The translations under genes and the position numbers were made by a program. This document shows, piece after piece, positions 8,810-18,467 of a stretch of DNA of 64,000 nucleotides (positions within the stretch are counted from its first letter, which is position 1; each line of letters starts with the position of its first letter). The notes below the pieces were generated by a model that was not told the origin of the DNA, did not search any database, and was given only the letters and a program-made list of their open reading frames with translations. The stretch comes from Mucilaginibacter sp. OK283 (lineage in GTDB: Bacteria; Bacteroidota; Bacteroidia; Sphingobacteriales; Sphingobacteriaceae). The stretch lies in the NCBI RefSeq assembly GCF_900110415.1, contig NZ_FODR01000020.1:23640-87639 (forward strand). The letters run 5' to 3'.

Positions 8810-11800
8810 TCAATTTTCTTTAATTACATCGCGGTTTACGTTGTAATTATTATGGAATGGTTTTCGGTATTTCTTGATGTAATCTGACGGGTTTACTCCA
8901 AACAGCTTATGAAACTGTTCCCTGAAATATTTAAGGTCATTTAGGCCCACTTTATAGGCGGTTTCATAAATGGTGCTATCGGTAGTTAACAGGATCTCGG
9001 CGGCCTTCCTTAACCGGATAAACCGGATAAAACTATTGGCCGATTGCCCCGAAATAGACTTAATACGCCGGTACAAATTGGAGTGGCTCATCCCTATTTC
9101 GGCAGCCAGTGTTTTTATACTGAACTCGGGGTCGGTTAAATGTCGTTCTACAATAACCAGGCACTTTTCTAAAAACTCTTTGTATTCCTGCGATATCTTC
9201 AGATCGTTTGATTTGAGGGTTATCTCGTTATAAAAGTATTTTTGCAGGTTGTTCCTGCTTTTCAAAATGCCGTTAACACGGGCTATCAATATTTCTTTTT
9301 CAAATGGCTTTGTAATATAATCGTCGGCACCGCCTTCAATCCCTTTTAATTTTATCTCGGCAGATGAACTTGCTGTTAACAAAATTACCGGTATGTGATT
9401 TAAAATAGGATCTTCCTTCACCCTATGGCAAACTTCGATACCGCTTAAACCCTGCATCATTACATCGCTGATAACAATATCCGGCACAAGCTGATAAACC
9501 AGCGCAAGCCCATCTGTACCATTGTCCGCCTCAAAAATCTCAAAGTCATCATTAAATATTTGCTTAAGGTAATCGCGGATTTGCTGATTATCTTCTATAA
9601 GCAGCATGGTTTTGGTATCAGAGCTCAGCAGATCGGCATTTTTGGCTTTTGCCTGTTTACCACCTGGGGCATCCGGTGTTAACTCCCCTTTATTTTCTAT
9701 CAGTTCATCTAAAAAAACAGAGGTTTCAGCAACATCCTCAAAAACAAATTGCTGCCCAAAATGGGCTTTCCCCTTTAATAAACAAATATTGAAAACGGTG
9801 CCGCTACCGGGTTTACTTTCATAAGCAATTTTACCCTTATGGTTTTCAACAAACACTTTAACCAGGTACAAGCCAATACCAAACCCACCTGCCATGGGGG
9901 CAGCATTTTCAACCTGGTAAAACCTGTTAAATAGTTGCTCGCCCGTGCCTTCGGTTATGCCGCAGCCGTTGTCACGTATCTCAATCCTTACGTTGTCGGC
10001 TTCGTTTATTACCGTACAGCTTACAGCGCCGCGCTCCGGTGTAAACTTAAGGGCGTTTGATATCAAATTAAACAAAACAATCTCTATCTTCTCGCGGTCG
10101 GCAAATATTTCAATCGCGTCTGTTTGGCTTATAAAATCAAACTGTATTTGTTTTGTTTTGGCCTGGTGGTTAAAGCATAAAAAAACTTCGCGGCATAGGT
10201 TTACAATATTTAGCTTAACTAATTTTAGTTTATCGGTATCGCTTTCTGCTTTTCTGAACAGCAGTAACTGGTCAACAAGGCTTAATAGCCGCCTCGCATT
10301 CCTGTAAACAATGTGCAGGTTGCCCACATCGCCCTTATCTGCCGGACCAAACAACATATCCTTTACGGGGTTAATAATTAAGGTTAGCGGTGTTCTGAAC
10401 TCGTGGGATATGTTAGTAAAAAACGAAAGCTTCCGCTCATTCAGCTCTTTATCTTTTTCGGCCGAGAGCTGAGCTATTTTAATATCATATTTTAGCTTCG
10501 ACTGGTTGGCCCTATATTGTATATAGTAATAAATAATAACTCCTATTGTAGCCAGGTAGCATAAATAAGCCCACCATGTTTTGTACCATGGCGGCAAAAT
10601 TTTTATATGCAATGTTGCATAGTCATCCATCCAGATACCGTCCTGGTCGGCTGCTTTTACCTTAAAAACATAATCGCCGGCCCCCAGGTAACGATAGGTT
10701 GCCGACCGCTGGTTACCCACATAGTTCCATGATTTATCAAGCCCATCCAGCCGATACGCAAAATTGCCTTTTTGAGGATAAACATAATTTAAAGCAGTGT
10801 ATTGAATTGAAAACACCGATTGGTCTGGCTGAAGCGTAAGTAGAGCAGTTTCACTAATGGTTTTTGATAATACGGTTTCGTCCTTGCCCTGGATGCCTAC
10901 CTCTATCTGCTTATCAAAAATCTGCAAACCGGTTATCATTATCGGCGATTTGTAATGATTTTGATTTACTTTTTCGGGATCGAAAATATTAAGCCCTTCA
11001 GTTCCGCCAAAATACATCAGTTTACCCACGGTATCCATTACAACCGACCCGGCATTAAATTGCCCTGATTGTAATCCATCCGATTTATCGTAGTTGATTA
11101 TTTTATTGGTATAAGTGTCAATACATGATAAACCCTGGTTGGTGCTAATCCAAACCGTGCCATTACCTGCTTCTTTTATAGCATTTATGGTATTGTTTGC
11201 CAGTCCGTTTTTTTCATTGAATTTTTTAAACGTTTTTGACTTAAGATTATACACAATCAGTCCATCGCCTTCGGTACCTATCCATAATTGATTTTTCTTA
11301 TCAGGATAAAGTGAAAAAATGATCTGGCTCGGGAAATTCCTTTTTTCGGCATCATCCTTAAACAGCCGCGAAAACTTTTTTTGCGCAACATCATAGTATA
11401 TCAATCCATTACCATAGGTACCTACAAACAAATTCCCTTTTTCGTCTTCGGCTATGGCCCGTACGTCATATGACCCAAAGCCACTGTTGGCCGGGGTGTA
11501 ATTGGTAAACGTTTTGGTAGCAGGATTAAAAAGGCTCAACCCACCTCCGTTGGTACCAACCCACAAATTTTTATGTATATCCTGGTAAATAGCTCTTACA
11601 TCATTCCCCCCGATACTTTTATTATCTGCTGCGTCATGGCTAAAGTTTGTGAACGAGTCTGTTTTTTTATTGTATAAAAAAAGCCCCCGTGCATAAGTGC
11701 CAAACCAAACATTCTTATTCCTATCCGTATAGCCGTACAAAAAAGCGCTATCCGTAAGGCCTCCAGGGCGGTTGTTGGCTTTGTATTGTTTAACCAGGCT

Positions 11801-12985
11801 TCCATCGGTCCGCATTTTAAAAATACCGTCGCCATCGGTACCAAGCCATAAATAGCCATCGCCGTCCTGGCACATTCCGTAAAACCGGACCCAACTTTCG
11901 CCACTTTTCTCAACCCTTTTCTTTTGGATATTGGTAAACCGCGCCTTGATATTACTTATCATTCCAATACCATCATCATAGGTGCCAAGCCAGGTATTTT
12001 TGTCCTTATCTATAAACAGGGTTTGAACAGAACGTTGTGTTATGTGATGATCATCATCGCCGGTAATTGGCAAAAGCGAAAAATTTATTGACGTTGGGTC
12101 CCGGTCTGTCAAAACCTTGTACACGCCGCCATCCTGTAAGCCAACCAGCAACTGGTTACTGCCATCTTCAATTATGGATAAATATCTTTTATTTTTAAAA
12201 GCAGGCTGGGCAGTTTGCAATTGCGAAAACATGTTTTTATCGCGGTTATAATATATAATACCCTTGCCTGTAGCTATCCATACATTGTGAAAATGATCTT
12301 CGAAAATATCGTTTATGCGCCCAACCATAAAGTTGTTTATAGGCACAGGCAGGTTTGCCTTATTGGCAACTACGCCATTTTTTTGATTAACTATATTGAT
12401 ACCGGCATTATCTGTACCTAACCAGAGCAAACCTTTTGAATCTTCGAGCAAGGCGGTTATCCGGTAACTTGACAACCCCGGCAGCGACTTGCTGTTGTAA
12501 TTTTTAAATTTTAACGTTTGCGTATTAAAATAGGAAAAGCCTACGCCATATGATGCTATCCAAAGATTACCGTTGGTACTTTTGGCAATGTTGTTTACGG
12601 CATTTTTAACATTATTGCCATACGTGAATTTATAATGCGAGAATTTTTCGGTACGGGTATCAAGCCTGCTCAGGCCGCTCCTGGACGAAACCCAGATATA
12701 TCCCTGTTTTCCTAAAATTATACTTTGTACAAAGTTGCTTGCCAATGAAGTTGAATCGCCCTGGCGAGATCTGAAAACCTTAAAGGTGGTACCATCAAAA
12801 CGGTTAAGCCCCTCATTGGTGGCAAACCACATAAACCCTTTATTATCCTGCGTAATACTATTTACGATGCCAAAAGAAAGCCCATCTTTTAACGAATATT
12901 TAAGCACCTTATTTTTTATAGGTGATTGGGCATAACCCCAAAGCGCAAAAATCAGTAAAGCAAATAGTATAATTATTTTCTTCAT
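8810..12985 (-). CDS. Hybrid two-component system regulator (HTCS) of the glycan locus
   Basis: 1391 aa. Signal peptide (MKKIIILFALLIFALWGYAQ), then about fourteen Reg_prop beta-propeller repeats (GFMWFATNEGLNRFDG, IWVSSRSGLSRLD and so on), a Y_Y_Y domain (NFAYRLDGLDKSWNYVG...YVFKVKAADQDG), one transmembrane helix (TWWAYLCYLATIGVIIYYYIQY), a HisKA box with phospho-His in FFTNISHEFRTPLTLI, an HATPase domain (RDNGCGI, GGFGIGLYLV), a receiver domain with phospho-Asp in DIVISDVMM, and a C-terminal AraC-type HTH (IGMSHSNLYRRI...FREQFHKLFGVNPSDY). It senses periplasmic oligosaccharide and should activate the adjacent susC unit. Domain order and length are typical of the class. Confidence 0.96.
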   Translation of the reverse strand: MKKIIILFALLIFALWGYAQSPIKNKVLKYSLKDGLSFGIVNSITQDNKGFMWFATNEGLNRFDGTTFKVFRSRQGDSTSLASNFVQSIILGKQGYIWVSSRSGLSRLDTRTEKFSHYKFTYGNNVKNAVNNIAKSTNGNLWIASYGVGFSYFNTQTLKFKNYNSKSLPGLSSYRITALLEDSKGLLWLGTDNAGINIVNQKNGVVANKANLPVPINNFMVGRINDIFEDHFHNVWIATGKGIIYYNRDKNMFSQLQTAQPAFKNKRYLSIIEDGSNQLLVGLQDGGVYKVLTDRDPTSINFSLLPITGDDDHHITQRSVQTLFIDKDKNTWLGTYDDGIGMISNIKARFTNIQKKRVEKSGESWVRFYGMCQDGDGYLWLGTDGDGIFKMRTDGSLVKQYKANNRPGGLTDSAFLYGYTDRNKNVWFGTYARGLFLYNKKTDSFTNFSHDAADNKSIGGNDVRAIYQDIHKNLWVGTNGGGLSLFNPATKTFTNYTPANSGFGSYDVRAIAEDEKGNLFVGTYGNGLIYYDVAQKKFSRLFKDDAEKRNFPSQIIFSLYPDKKNQLWIGTEGDGLIVYNLKSKTFKKFNEKNGLANNTINAIKEAGNGTVWISTNQGLSCIDTYTNKIINYDKSDGLQSGQFNAGSVVMDTVGKLMYFGGTEGLNIFDPEKVNQNHYKSPIMITGLQIFDKQIEVGIQGKDETVLSKTISETALLTLQPDQSVFSIQYTALNYVYPQKGNFAYRLDGLDKSWNYVGNQRSATYRYLGAGDYVFKVKAADQDGIWMDDYATLHIKILPPWYKTWWAYLCYLATIGVIIYYYIQYRANQSKLKYDIKIAQLSAEKDKELNERKLSFFTNISHEFRTPLTLIINPVKDMLFGPADKGDVGNLHIVYRNARRLLSLVDQLLLFRKAESDTDKLKLVKLNIVNLCREVFLCFNHQAKTKQIQFDFISQTDAIEIFADREKIEIVLFNLISNALKFTPERGAVSCTVINEADNVRIEIRDNGCGITEGTGEQLFNRFYQVENAAPMAGGFGIGLYLVKVFVENHKGKIAYESKPGSGTVFNICLLKGKAHFGQQFVFEDVAETSVFLDELIENKGELTPDAPGGKQAKAKNADLLSSDTKTMLLIEDNQQIRDYLKQIFNDDFEIFEADNGTDGLALVYQLVPDIVISDVMMQGLSGIEVCHRVKEDPILNHIPVILLTASSSAEIKLKGIEGGADDYITKPFEKEILIARVNGILKSRNNLQKYFYNEITLKSNDLKISQEYKEFLEKCLVIVERHLTDPEFSIKTLAAEIGMSHSNLYRRIKSISGQSANSFIRFIRLRKAAEILLTTDSTIYETAYKVGLNDLKYFREQFHKLFGVNPSDYIKKYRKPFHNNYNVNRDVIKEN

Positions 12986-13247
12986 AAAAAATCAGGCGTC
13001 AACTACACTCCATACTGCCCAATAACACACAATAACATAACCGCAAGTTACCAATTTACAAATCGGCATGAAACCATTACGGCCACGAATTTTAGGTTCA
13101 ACTGGTTTTAGTTTAATTGTGTAAGCTACACTTAATGTTGAAATAAAAAAAATAATTATCAATTTTTGGTTTTATAAAAGGTAACAGCCAACCACCGCAA
13201 CTATCCCGGTTGGTAAGTTGTTTTGAATTAGCGGGAGCGGCTAAATA

Positions 13248-14129
13248 TTATTTTACCGCAGCAATTGCCGGATAAACCAATAAGGGCATGCCGATATGCT
13301 TAGCAAGTTTTTGTGTGTAGCTACCTGAAAAAAATCGTTCTAAAAAATTTTGTCGACGGTGCACGGTAGCAATCATATCAATTTGCCCATGTTTACATAT
13401 CCAATCAAGTCCCTGATCTACATCGGCGCTTTTTATGTTTCTGTAGTAAATTTTAGGGTAGTTAATTTTATCCGTTACATCACTTAAAAATTTATTCACC
13501 TGCTTATTATCCAAATGGGCATCCTTATCCTGGCTGGTAATGTGTGTTATCAAAATTTCGGCATTAAAATATCTGGCTATTTCGGCAACGGAATTTAATA
13601 CATCAATATCTCCGGCCAGCATATCGGTAGTGAAAGCTATTTTTTTAAAGGGTTTAAATTTAACTTTAGGCGGCACCAGCAGCACCGGGAATTTTGCATG
13701 ATCAATTACCGACCGGCTATTACTGCCCATGAATAGCCTACTCAATGCGCCCGCACCCGACATCCCCATTACAACCAACGATAGCCGCCTTTCCTGAACA
13801 ATTTCGCCAACCACATCGGCTACCAAACCCATTTGGCACGAATAACCAACATGGGGTTTAAAATTGCCCGCGTTAGGGGCAAGTTCACGCGCCATCTCAT
13901 GCTCCATTTCAATCGCGGTAACGCTTAAGGCGTCCATAGTGGCTGTTTCCAGGTGCGAGTAGTCGGCTGTTGCCCAAGCATCCGGATTGGCTACCAATGT
14001 TTGCACAGGCAATAATATAGCATGACAGATGTGTACACCGGTCCTTAGCCCCGCGGCGAGTTGTAAAGCATAATGGCTTGCATTTACCGCGCAGGGAGAA
14101 AAATCCGTAGGCACCAGTATTGTGTTCAT
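13248..14129 (-). CDS. Tandem UspA-domain universal stress protein
   Basis: 293 aa from the ATG at 14129; a TTG lies two codons upstream but the ATG fits the promoter described at 14152-14216. Two UspA domains: the first (1-150) carries the nucleotide-binding signature G-2x-G-9x-G-S in GMSGAGALSRLFMGSNS, the second (about 155-293) ends with HRRQNFLERFFSGSYTQKLA. Such proteins bind ATP and help cells survive starvation or oxygen limitation; the precise partner is unknown. It is divergent from a second usp operon starting at 14369, and both carry an FNR-like operator, pointing to low-oxygen induction. Confidence 0.9.
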   Translation of the reverse strand: MNTILVPTDFSPCAVNASHYALQLAAGLRTGVHICHAILLPVQTLVANPDAWATADYSHLETATMDALSVTAIEMEHEMARELAPNAGNFKPHVGYSCQMGLVADVVGEIVQERRLSLVVMGMSGAGALSRLFMGSNSRSVIDHAKFPVLLVPPKVKFKPFKKIAFTTDMLAGDIDVLNSVAEIARYFNAEILITHITSQDKDAHLDNKQVNKFLSDVTDKINYPKIYYRNIKSADVDQGLDWICKHGQIDMIATVHRRQNFLERFFSGSYTQKLAKHIGMPLLVYPAIAAVK

Positions 14130-14151
14130 AACCAAAACTTTAAGTTGTTAT

Positions 14152-14216
14152 CAAATATCAGTTTGCTGTGCATTATAATAAATGACAGCGGGCATAATCA
14201 TAGGTGATATCAGTCA
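14152..14216 (-). promoter_or_regulatory. FNR-like operator (14205-14216) and -7 box (14152-14159) for the usp gene
   Basis: The operator TGATATCAGTCA fits TGA-N6-TCA. On the minus strand a -7 box GATATTTG lies with its centre exactly 55 bp downstream of the operator centre, putting the operator near -62. The operator centre is 81.5 bp from the ATG at 14129. The same spacing recurs at five other promoters in this window. Confidence 0.7.
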
Positions 14217-14292
14217 TTCGGGTTCAAAATTAGTTTCGCCACAACAATTCCACAGGTGCAGGTTAGCGCTTCAAATGATATAGCATCATAAT

Positions 14293-14341
14293 AAAAAGTG
14301 ACAGGCGTCACTTTTTAAACACCCTCATTTCCTGAGCTTTA
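14293..14341 (+). promoter_or_regulatory. FNR-like operator (14299-14310) and -7 box (14334-14341) for the usp operon
   Basis: This is the best palindrome of the set: arms AAAAAGTGAC and GTCACTTTTT are perfect around AGGC. A -7-like box GAGCTTTA is centred 33 bp downstream of the operator centre, placing the operator near -40, the usual class II activator position. The spacing is the same as at the 36667 operator and the scdA promoter. Confidence 0.7.
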
Positions 14342-14368
14342 CTCAAAAATAATTAAACCGTAAAAGCC

Positions 14369-15229
14369 ATGAAAAAAATACTGATTGGTACCGATTTTTC
14401 AGAGAATGCTAAAAATGCCGCCATTTTTGGTTACAAACTGGCAGTGCAAACCAAAAGCGATATAGAAATATGTACAGCGATGATAATCCCGGCCGAAATT
14501 CCGCAAGCTGGCGTAATTGTGTGGCCTATGGAAGAATATCACGTTATTGAAGAAGGCGCACTAGCCGAACTAAAGCTGCTAAAAAAAGCACTTGAAGCAC
14601 AACACGCCGATGGCGATTTTAAACCCCACATAAGCCTTAAGGCCCAACCAGGCACAGCTACTGATGTGTTAAAAACACTGGCCGAGCAGGATCATGCTGA
14701 CTTGATAGTTGCCGGAACACATGGCGCCGGGGGCATAAGCAGCTTAATGCTTGGTAACCATGCACGCAATATGATTGATGCCACACCAACCCCATTATTG
14801 CTTATCCCATCGGGCTTCAGGTATACCCATATTAAAACCATTGCTATTGCACTTGATATGAAACATAAGGCCGAAGATTTTACGACCATTACAGGCATAC
14901 TGCCGCTGGCAACTTTATTAAATGCAACCATACAATTGATACACATTTGCCACGAAGGCGAAGACACCGCCGAAGCAGGATTATACCTGACCGAAATGGT
15001 GCAAGAGGTTAAACAAATTGCAGGATATGCTAAAACAGGTTCATTAATTATTAAACAGGCCCCAACCGAAACCGGGCTTAACTGGTTATGTAACTACGGG
15101 AATGTTGATATGCTGGCTATGGTGCACCACCATCGCGGTTTACTTGCCTCGCTGTTTACCGGCAGCCATACTAAAAAAATGGCAGGGCACATTGCATCGC
15201 CCTTATTAGTAATACCAGCAAAATCTTAA
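14369..15229 (+). CDS. Tandem UspA-domain universal stress protein
   Basis: 286 aa, two UspA domains. The first starts MKKILIGTDFSENAKNAAIFGYKLA and has GTHGAGGISSLMLGNHA, a slightly altered G-2x-G-9x-G-S motif with Asn in the last position; the second ends with HHHRGLLASLFTGSHTKKMAGHIASPLLVIP. It heads a three-gene operon with a helical protein 26 nt downstream and a third Usp protein. It lies behind the strong FNR-like operator at 14299. Universal stress proteins often belong to oxygen-limitation regulons, which fits the neighbouring cbb3 genes. Confidence 0.92.
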   Translation: MKKILIGTDFSENAKNAAIFGYKLAVQTKSDIEICTAMIIPAEIPQAGVIVWPMEEYHVIEEGALAELKLLKKALEAQHADGDFKPHISLKAQPGTATDVLKTLAEQDHADLIVAGTHGAGGISSLMLGNHARNMIDATPTPLLLIPSGFRYTHIKTIAIALDMKHKAEDFTTITGILPLATLLNATIQLIHICHEGEDTAEAGLYLTEMVQEVKQIAGYAKTGSLIIKQAPTETGLNWLCNYGNVDMLAMVHHHRGLLASLFTGSHTKKMAGHIASPLLVIPAKS

Positions 15230-15255
15230 CAATTACTTTAATAAAAATTACCACC

Positions 15256-15696
15256 ATGAATAAGTTAACACCCGATACCGGGTTAGAAGATGAAATACAG
15301 GAGCTTTATATTTTAGCCGGCCAGTGGATGAAAGATGTTTGTTTTATGGAGGATGAAATCCGTTTTTTTAATAACATTCTTTGTAAATATAACAACGCTG
15401 AACTTACTCCTGATATGATGATAAAAAAGGAAGAATTTGAACAGGAAGTATCCAAACAGGCAAAAAAAATCGATAGTCTTAAATCCGATATACCTGCATT
15501 TCTCGTATTTCTTAAACCGTTTGTAGGTAATGAGAAAGAAGCGATGAACCTTCATTTTATTGAAAAATATAGTGAACTGGCAAGTGGCTTAACCGAAGCT
15601 ATGAATGCCTTAAAGGCAACAAAAAATAAGTTATTTACCTATGCGGAAAGAATTATGGCATCCGGCAAAATTATTCCAGTATTAAAAGATAACTAA
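15256..15696 (+). CDS. Small helical protein, related to the protein at 36754
   Basis: 146 aa, no signal peptide, acidic and lysine-rich, predicted all-helical with coiled-coil segments (EEFEQEVSKQAKKIDSLKSD). No recognised domain. Its N-terminal stretch LAGQWMKDVCFMEDEIRFF matches VIARRWLSDLEFFKIETSF of the protein at 36754-37167 (A-x-x-W-x-x-D-x-x-F-x-x-x-E-x-x-F), followed in both by an ILxKY/LLxKH-like end. Both genes follow class II FNR-like promoters, this one through the usp operon. It sits between two usp genes; its stop codon TAA is directly followed by the ATG of the next gene. Its function is unknown, perhaps a partner or adaptor in hypoxic stress. Confidence 0.75.
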   Translation: MNKLTPDTGLEDEIQELYILAGQWMKDVCFMEDEIRFFNNILCKYNNAELTPDMMIKKEEFEQEVSKQAKKIDSLKSDIPAFLVFLKPFVGNEKEAMNLHFIEKYSELASGLTEAMNALKATKNKLFTYAERIMASGKIIPVLKDN

Positions 15697-16551
15697 ATGA
15701 AGACGATAGCAGTTTTGACCGACCTTTCAGAAAAATCTGCCCATGCGGCCAAGTATGCGTTACACCTTGCCAGAAAGATGAGGGTTAATGTTAAATTTTA
15801 TCACTTGCAACTGGTACCGGCGATATTTCATGCGCAGCCGGTTTTAAGCGGAGAGGATTATCCTGAAGAATTGATGATTGATAGCAAGCTGGCAGCGTTT
15901 TCAGAAATATTGGAAGCCGACTTAATGAAACGGGTTTTTCCGGGATCATTTATGCCGCAAACATCTGTTTACACCGGCAGTACGGATATGGTAGATGTGA
16001 TGACAGAAATCATAAACGATACGGAGATAGCCTTTATTGTTATGGCCCCGCTTGAAACTGATGACTTGGCATCTTTTATAATGAGCGACGCATGCTGCAG
16101 GATAATAGACTGGACAACTGTACCCGTTTTGGTAGTGCCTCAAAACACCCCGCTGCGCAATATTGAAAAAATGGCATTTGCCACTACCCTGGACGCCGGA
16201 GATATCCTATCAATAGCAGAACTTGGCAGCCTGATGGATGGTTTCCACGCCGAATTGATGGTTGCTCACCTGAACAATAAGCCAGCCGACAATGATACAA
16301 AAGCTGCGGAAAAAGAAATTAACCGCAAACTTTATACCGACCTGCGTTGCGGAGGCGTATACTTTCGTAGTGTACCCGATATAAAGCATCAAAAAGATTG
16401 GGAATGGCTAAAAGCCAATAAACGGGCAGACTTGTTGGCCGTTGCTAAACAGCCGAAAGAACAAATGATATCTTTTTTTAAACGCGGCCAAAGTAGCCAC
16501 GTAACCCACCATATAACCATCCCGGTTATGGTATTACCTAAAAGGCCCTGA
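15697..16551 (+). CDS. Divergent UspA-domain protein
   Basis: 284 aa, starting immediately after the preceding stop codon, so translationally coupled. N-terminal Usp fold (MKTIAVLTDLSEKSAHAAKYALHLARKM) and a second domain from about residue 150. The usual G-2x-G-9x-G-S nucleotide motif is missing from the first domain (MAPLETDDLASFIMSDACCRIID instead), so it may not bind ATP there. Last gene of the 14369 operon, followed by a terminator at 16570-16595. Confidence 0.8.
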   Translation: MKTIAVLTDLSEKSAHAAKYALHLARKMRVNVKFYHLQLVPAIFHAQPVLSGEDYPEELMIDSKLAAFSEILEADLMKRVFPGSFMPQTSVYTGSTDMVDVMTEIINDTEIAFIVMAPLETDDLASFIMSDACCRIIDWTTVPVLVVPQNTPLRNIEKMAFATTLDAGDILSIAELGSLMDGFHAELMVAHLNNKPADNDTKAAEKEINRKLYTDLRCGGVYFRSVPDIKHQKDWEWLKANKRADLLAVAKQPKEQMISFFKRGQSSHVTHHITIPVMVLPKRP

Positions 16552-16569
16552 ACATTTAATAAATAAAAA

Positions 16570-16595
16570 GGCAGCCCTCACAAAAAAGGGCTGCC
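16570..16595. terminator. Bidirectional terminator hairpin
   Basis: Arms GGCAGCCCT (16570-16578) and AGGGCTGCC (16587-16595) around an A-rich loop, between the convergent usp operon (plus) and the 16619 gene (minus). Confidence 0.75.
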
Positions 16596-16618
16596 CATAT
16601 ATTCCACTTTGGCTATAA

Positions 16619-18400
16619 CTATATGGCTATTCCGCTCAACTGCTCTTCTGAAGTGGTCAAATCATTTATCCAATCCTGCACTATACCAGATGTTTGATTT
16701 GCCGAACTGGCGAACAATTCTTTGTAATAGGCAACTCCATCCTGCAGCTGTAACTTAAATTTGCTCAATTGTTTCTTCTTTTTTTCGGTGATATCTTTCA
16801 GTTGCGATTGTAAATCGTTTTGAAGATAATCGATATAAAGGTTCAATTCCTTTATAAACATGTGCGGCCGCTTTATTTTATCAAGCAAATCCGTGGCGCC
16901 ATAAATATGTTGCACCATTTCATCCAATGAGTAAGCCCGAGAAAAATAAGCGAGGTTAGGGCCCGGACAAATGGCAACCGCTTTATTTTCCCTTGGTTTT
17001 AACAAATCGTATTTTATATAAGCAGATGCGCAAAGCCCCTCGCACAGGCATATTTTTTCGGTAACTGCCTGGTACTGCTGCTCATATTCGTCGGCTGTAA
17101 GTTCCAGGGTTTGCAGCTGTTCAATTTTCAAATGCTGATACTCTCTTGAGGCCGTACAAATCGGTGTTTCGGTAAACTCGGTATTGCTTACCAAATACTT
17201 TTTAGTACATGGGCTGCCAGGCCGGCCTCTTTCTAAACGACTCATTCTCAATTCTTCCGAGGTACTTTTTTTAAAGTTATTGAACTGAATCCCTAATGGC
17301 GATGATCCGCTTAGGTAAAAATCATCTTCGGTAGCGGTTTCTAATTGGGTAAGCGTGTTTTCATCAACGTTGGTTACTTCAGGTACCAGCAAAAAAGGAC
17401 TTCCCCACCCGGTAGCGTCCATATCATAATAATCTAACAAAAAACGGTTTTCATACGCCGTACCAATACCTCCCTGTACGGTAAGCTTTTGTTTTGGTGG
17501 GTGGGCTATAACTATTTGCTTTTGTAACAACACGGCCTGGTAAGTACTAAACAGCTCGTCAAGCATCTCCTGCCTTTTTTGTTTAAACTCCTCCAATATA
17601 GGCCCAAGTAAAAAGCCCTCGGTTGCAAACGCATGCCCGCCGCAGTTAAGGCCCGATTCTATCCTGAATTCAGATACCCACAAGCCTTTTTTAACCAAAA
17701 ATTTGGCCTGTATGAACGCCGACCTGAAATCGCTTACTTTTAAAACAACTTTTTTAGTCAACTGCCCGTCATCGTCAGGAAAAAAAACGGGAAAAGCCTC
17801 CAGGTAACTATATAAACGAGGGTTCATACCTGCCGATAAAATAATTGACGAACGGAGTTTACTATTCGCAAAGCCCCGCAACGCTGCCAGGGCATCTGTA
17901 AAGGTATCACCACTGTAATCGCCGTTGGCGGTGTAATTCATTTTATCCAGTTTCGACATGATGTTTACATCAATGCTTCCCGGCTCCATCTCTTTAATCA
18001 GCCTTTGCTGAAATAATTTCTTTTGCATTCCTTCGGGATAATCGAGCATCAGGTCATACCCCTGCCTTAATCTTGACTGCTCAGGCAGCAGCTCAAAATA
18101 CCGACAAAGGTCGTTTCCTTTGTCAAAGTCCATGGCCCGCAAATGATCAAACTGCCGCGAGGCCAACAGGTTAACCAGGTCGAGATACGCGGTAATCCGC
18201 TTTGCCCTGTAATCAGGTTCTTTTTTGGTTATCGCGGTATAGGGCTCATTATTTAGCTGGCTGTGGTAAGCCCGCATTCTTTCAATCAGCTCATCGTCTA
18301 CAATAGATATAACAGACGATATGCCATAACGGGCAACTTTTAGCGGGGTATCAATGGAGTAACCAAGGCCCAAAACCGGGATATGAAATGTGTGAATCAT
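16619..18400 (-). CDS. Large conserved protein, TIM-barrel-like start and Cys-rich C-terminus, unknown function
   Basis: 593 aa. The start (FHIPVLGLGYSIDTPLKVARYGISSVISIVDD) resembles the first strand and helix of nitronate-monooxygenase-type FMN barrels, and LNCGGHAFATEG near residue 240 recalls their flavin-phosphate loop; this is a suggestion, not an assignment. Cys451, Cys453 and Cys457 (CLCEGLC) and Cys478 (AICPGP) could bind a metal or iron-sulfur centre. The last 100 residues are helical. The gene follows the ric/scdA gene after 67 nt on the same strand and is probably co-transcribed from its FNR-like promoter, so it may act in nitrosative or low-oxygen metabolism. No closer family is recognised from sequence alone. 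Confidence 0.8.
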   Translation of the reverse strand: MIHTFHIPVLGLGYSIDTPLKVARYGISSVISIVDDELIERMRAYHSQLNNEPYTAITKKEPDYRAKRITAYLDLVNLLASRQFDHLRAMDFDKGNDLCRYFELLPEQSRLRQGYDLMLDYPEGMQKKLFQQRLIKEMEPGSIDVNIMSKLDKMNYTANGDYSGDTFTDALAALRGFANSKLRSSIILSAGMNPRLYSYLEAFPVFFPDDDGQLTKKVVLKVSDFRSAFIQAKFLVKKGLWVSEFRIESGLNCGGHAFATEGFLLGPILEEFKQKRQEMLDELFSTYQAVLLQKQIVIAHPPKQKLTVQGGIGTAYENRFLLDYYDMDATGWGSPFLLVPEVTNVDENTLTQLETATEDDFYLSGSSPLGIQFNNFKKSTSEELRMSRLERGRPGSPCTKKYLVSNTEFTETPICTASREYQHLKIEQLQTLELTADEYEQQYQAVTEKICLCEGLCASAYIKYDLLKPRENKAVAICPGPNLAYFSRAYSLDEMVQHIYGATDLLDKIKRPHMFIKELNLYIDYLQNDLQSQLKDITEKKKKQLSKFKLQLQDGVAYYKELFASSANQTSGIVQDWINDLTTSEEQLSGIAI

Positions 18401-18467
18401 AATATAAAATATTTAAGAGCAGAATTATTTGACATCAGTGTTTATAAATAGGTAACTAAGGGAATAT

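Noticed and set aside
18401..18467. FNR-like site TTGACATCAGTG before the 16619-18400 gene
   Set aside because: The second half-site is TGT, not TCA, and no -7 box lies at 33 or 55 bp; the gene is better explained as downstream of ric.
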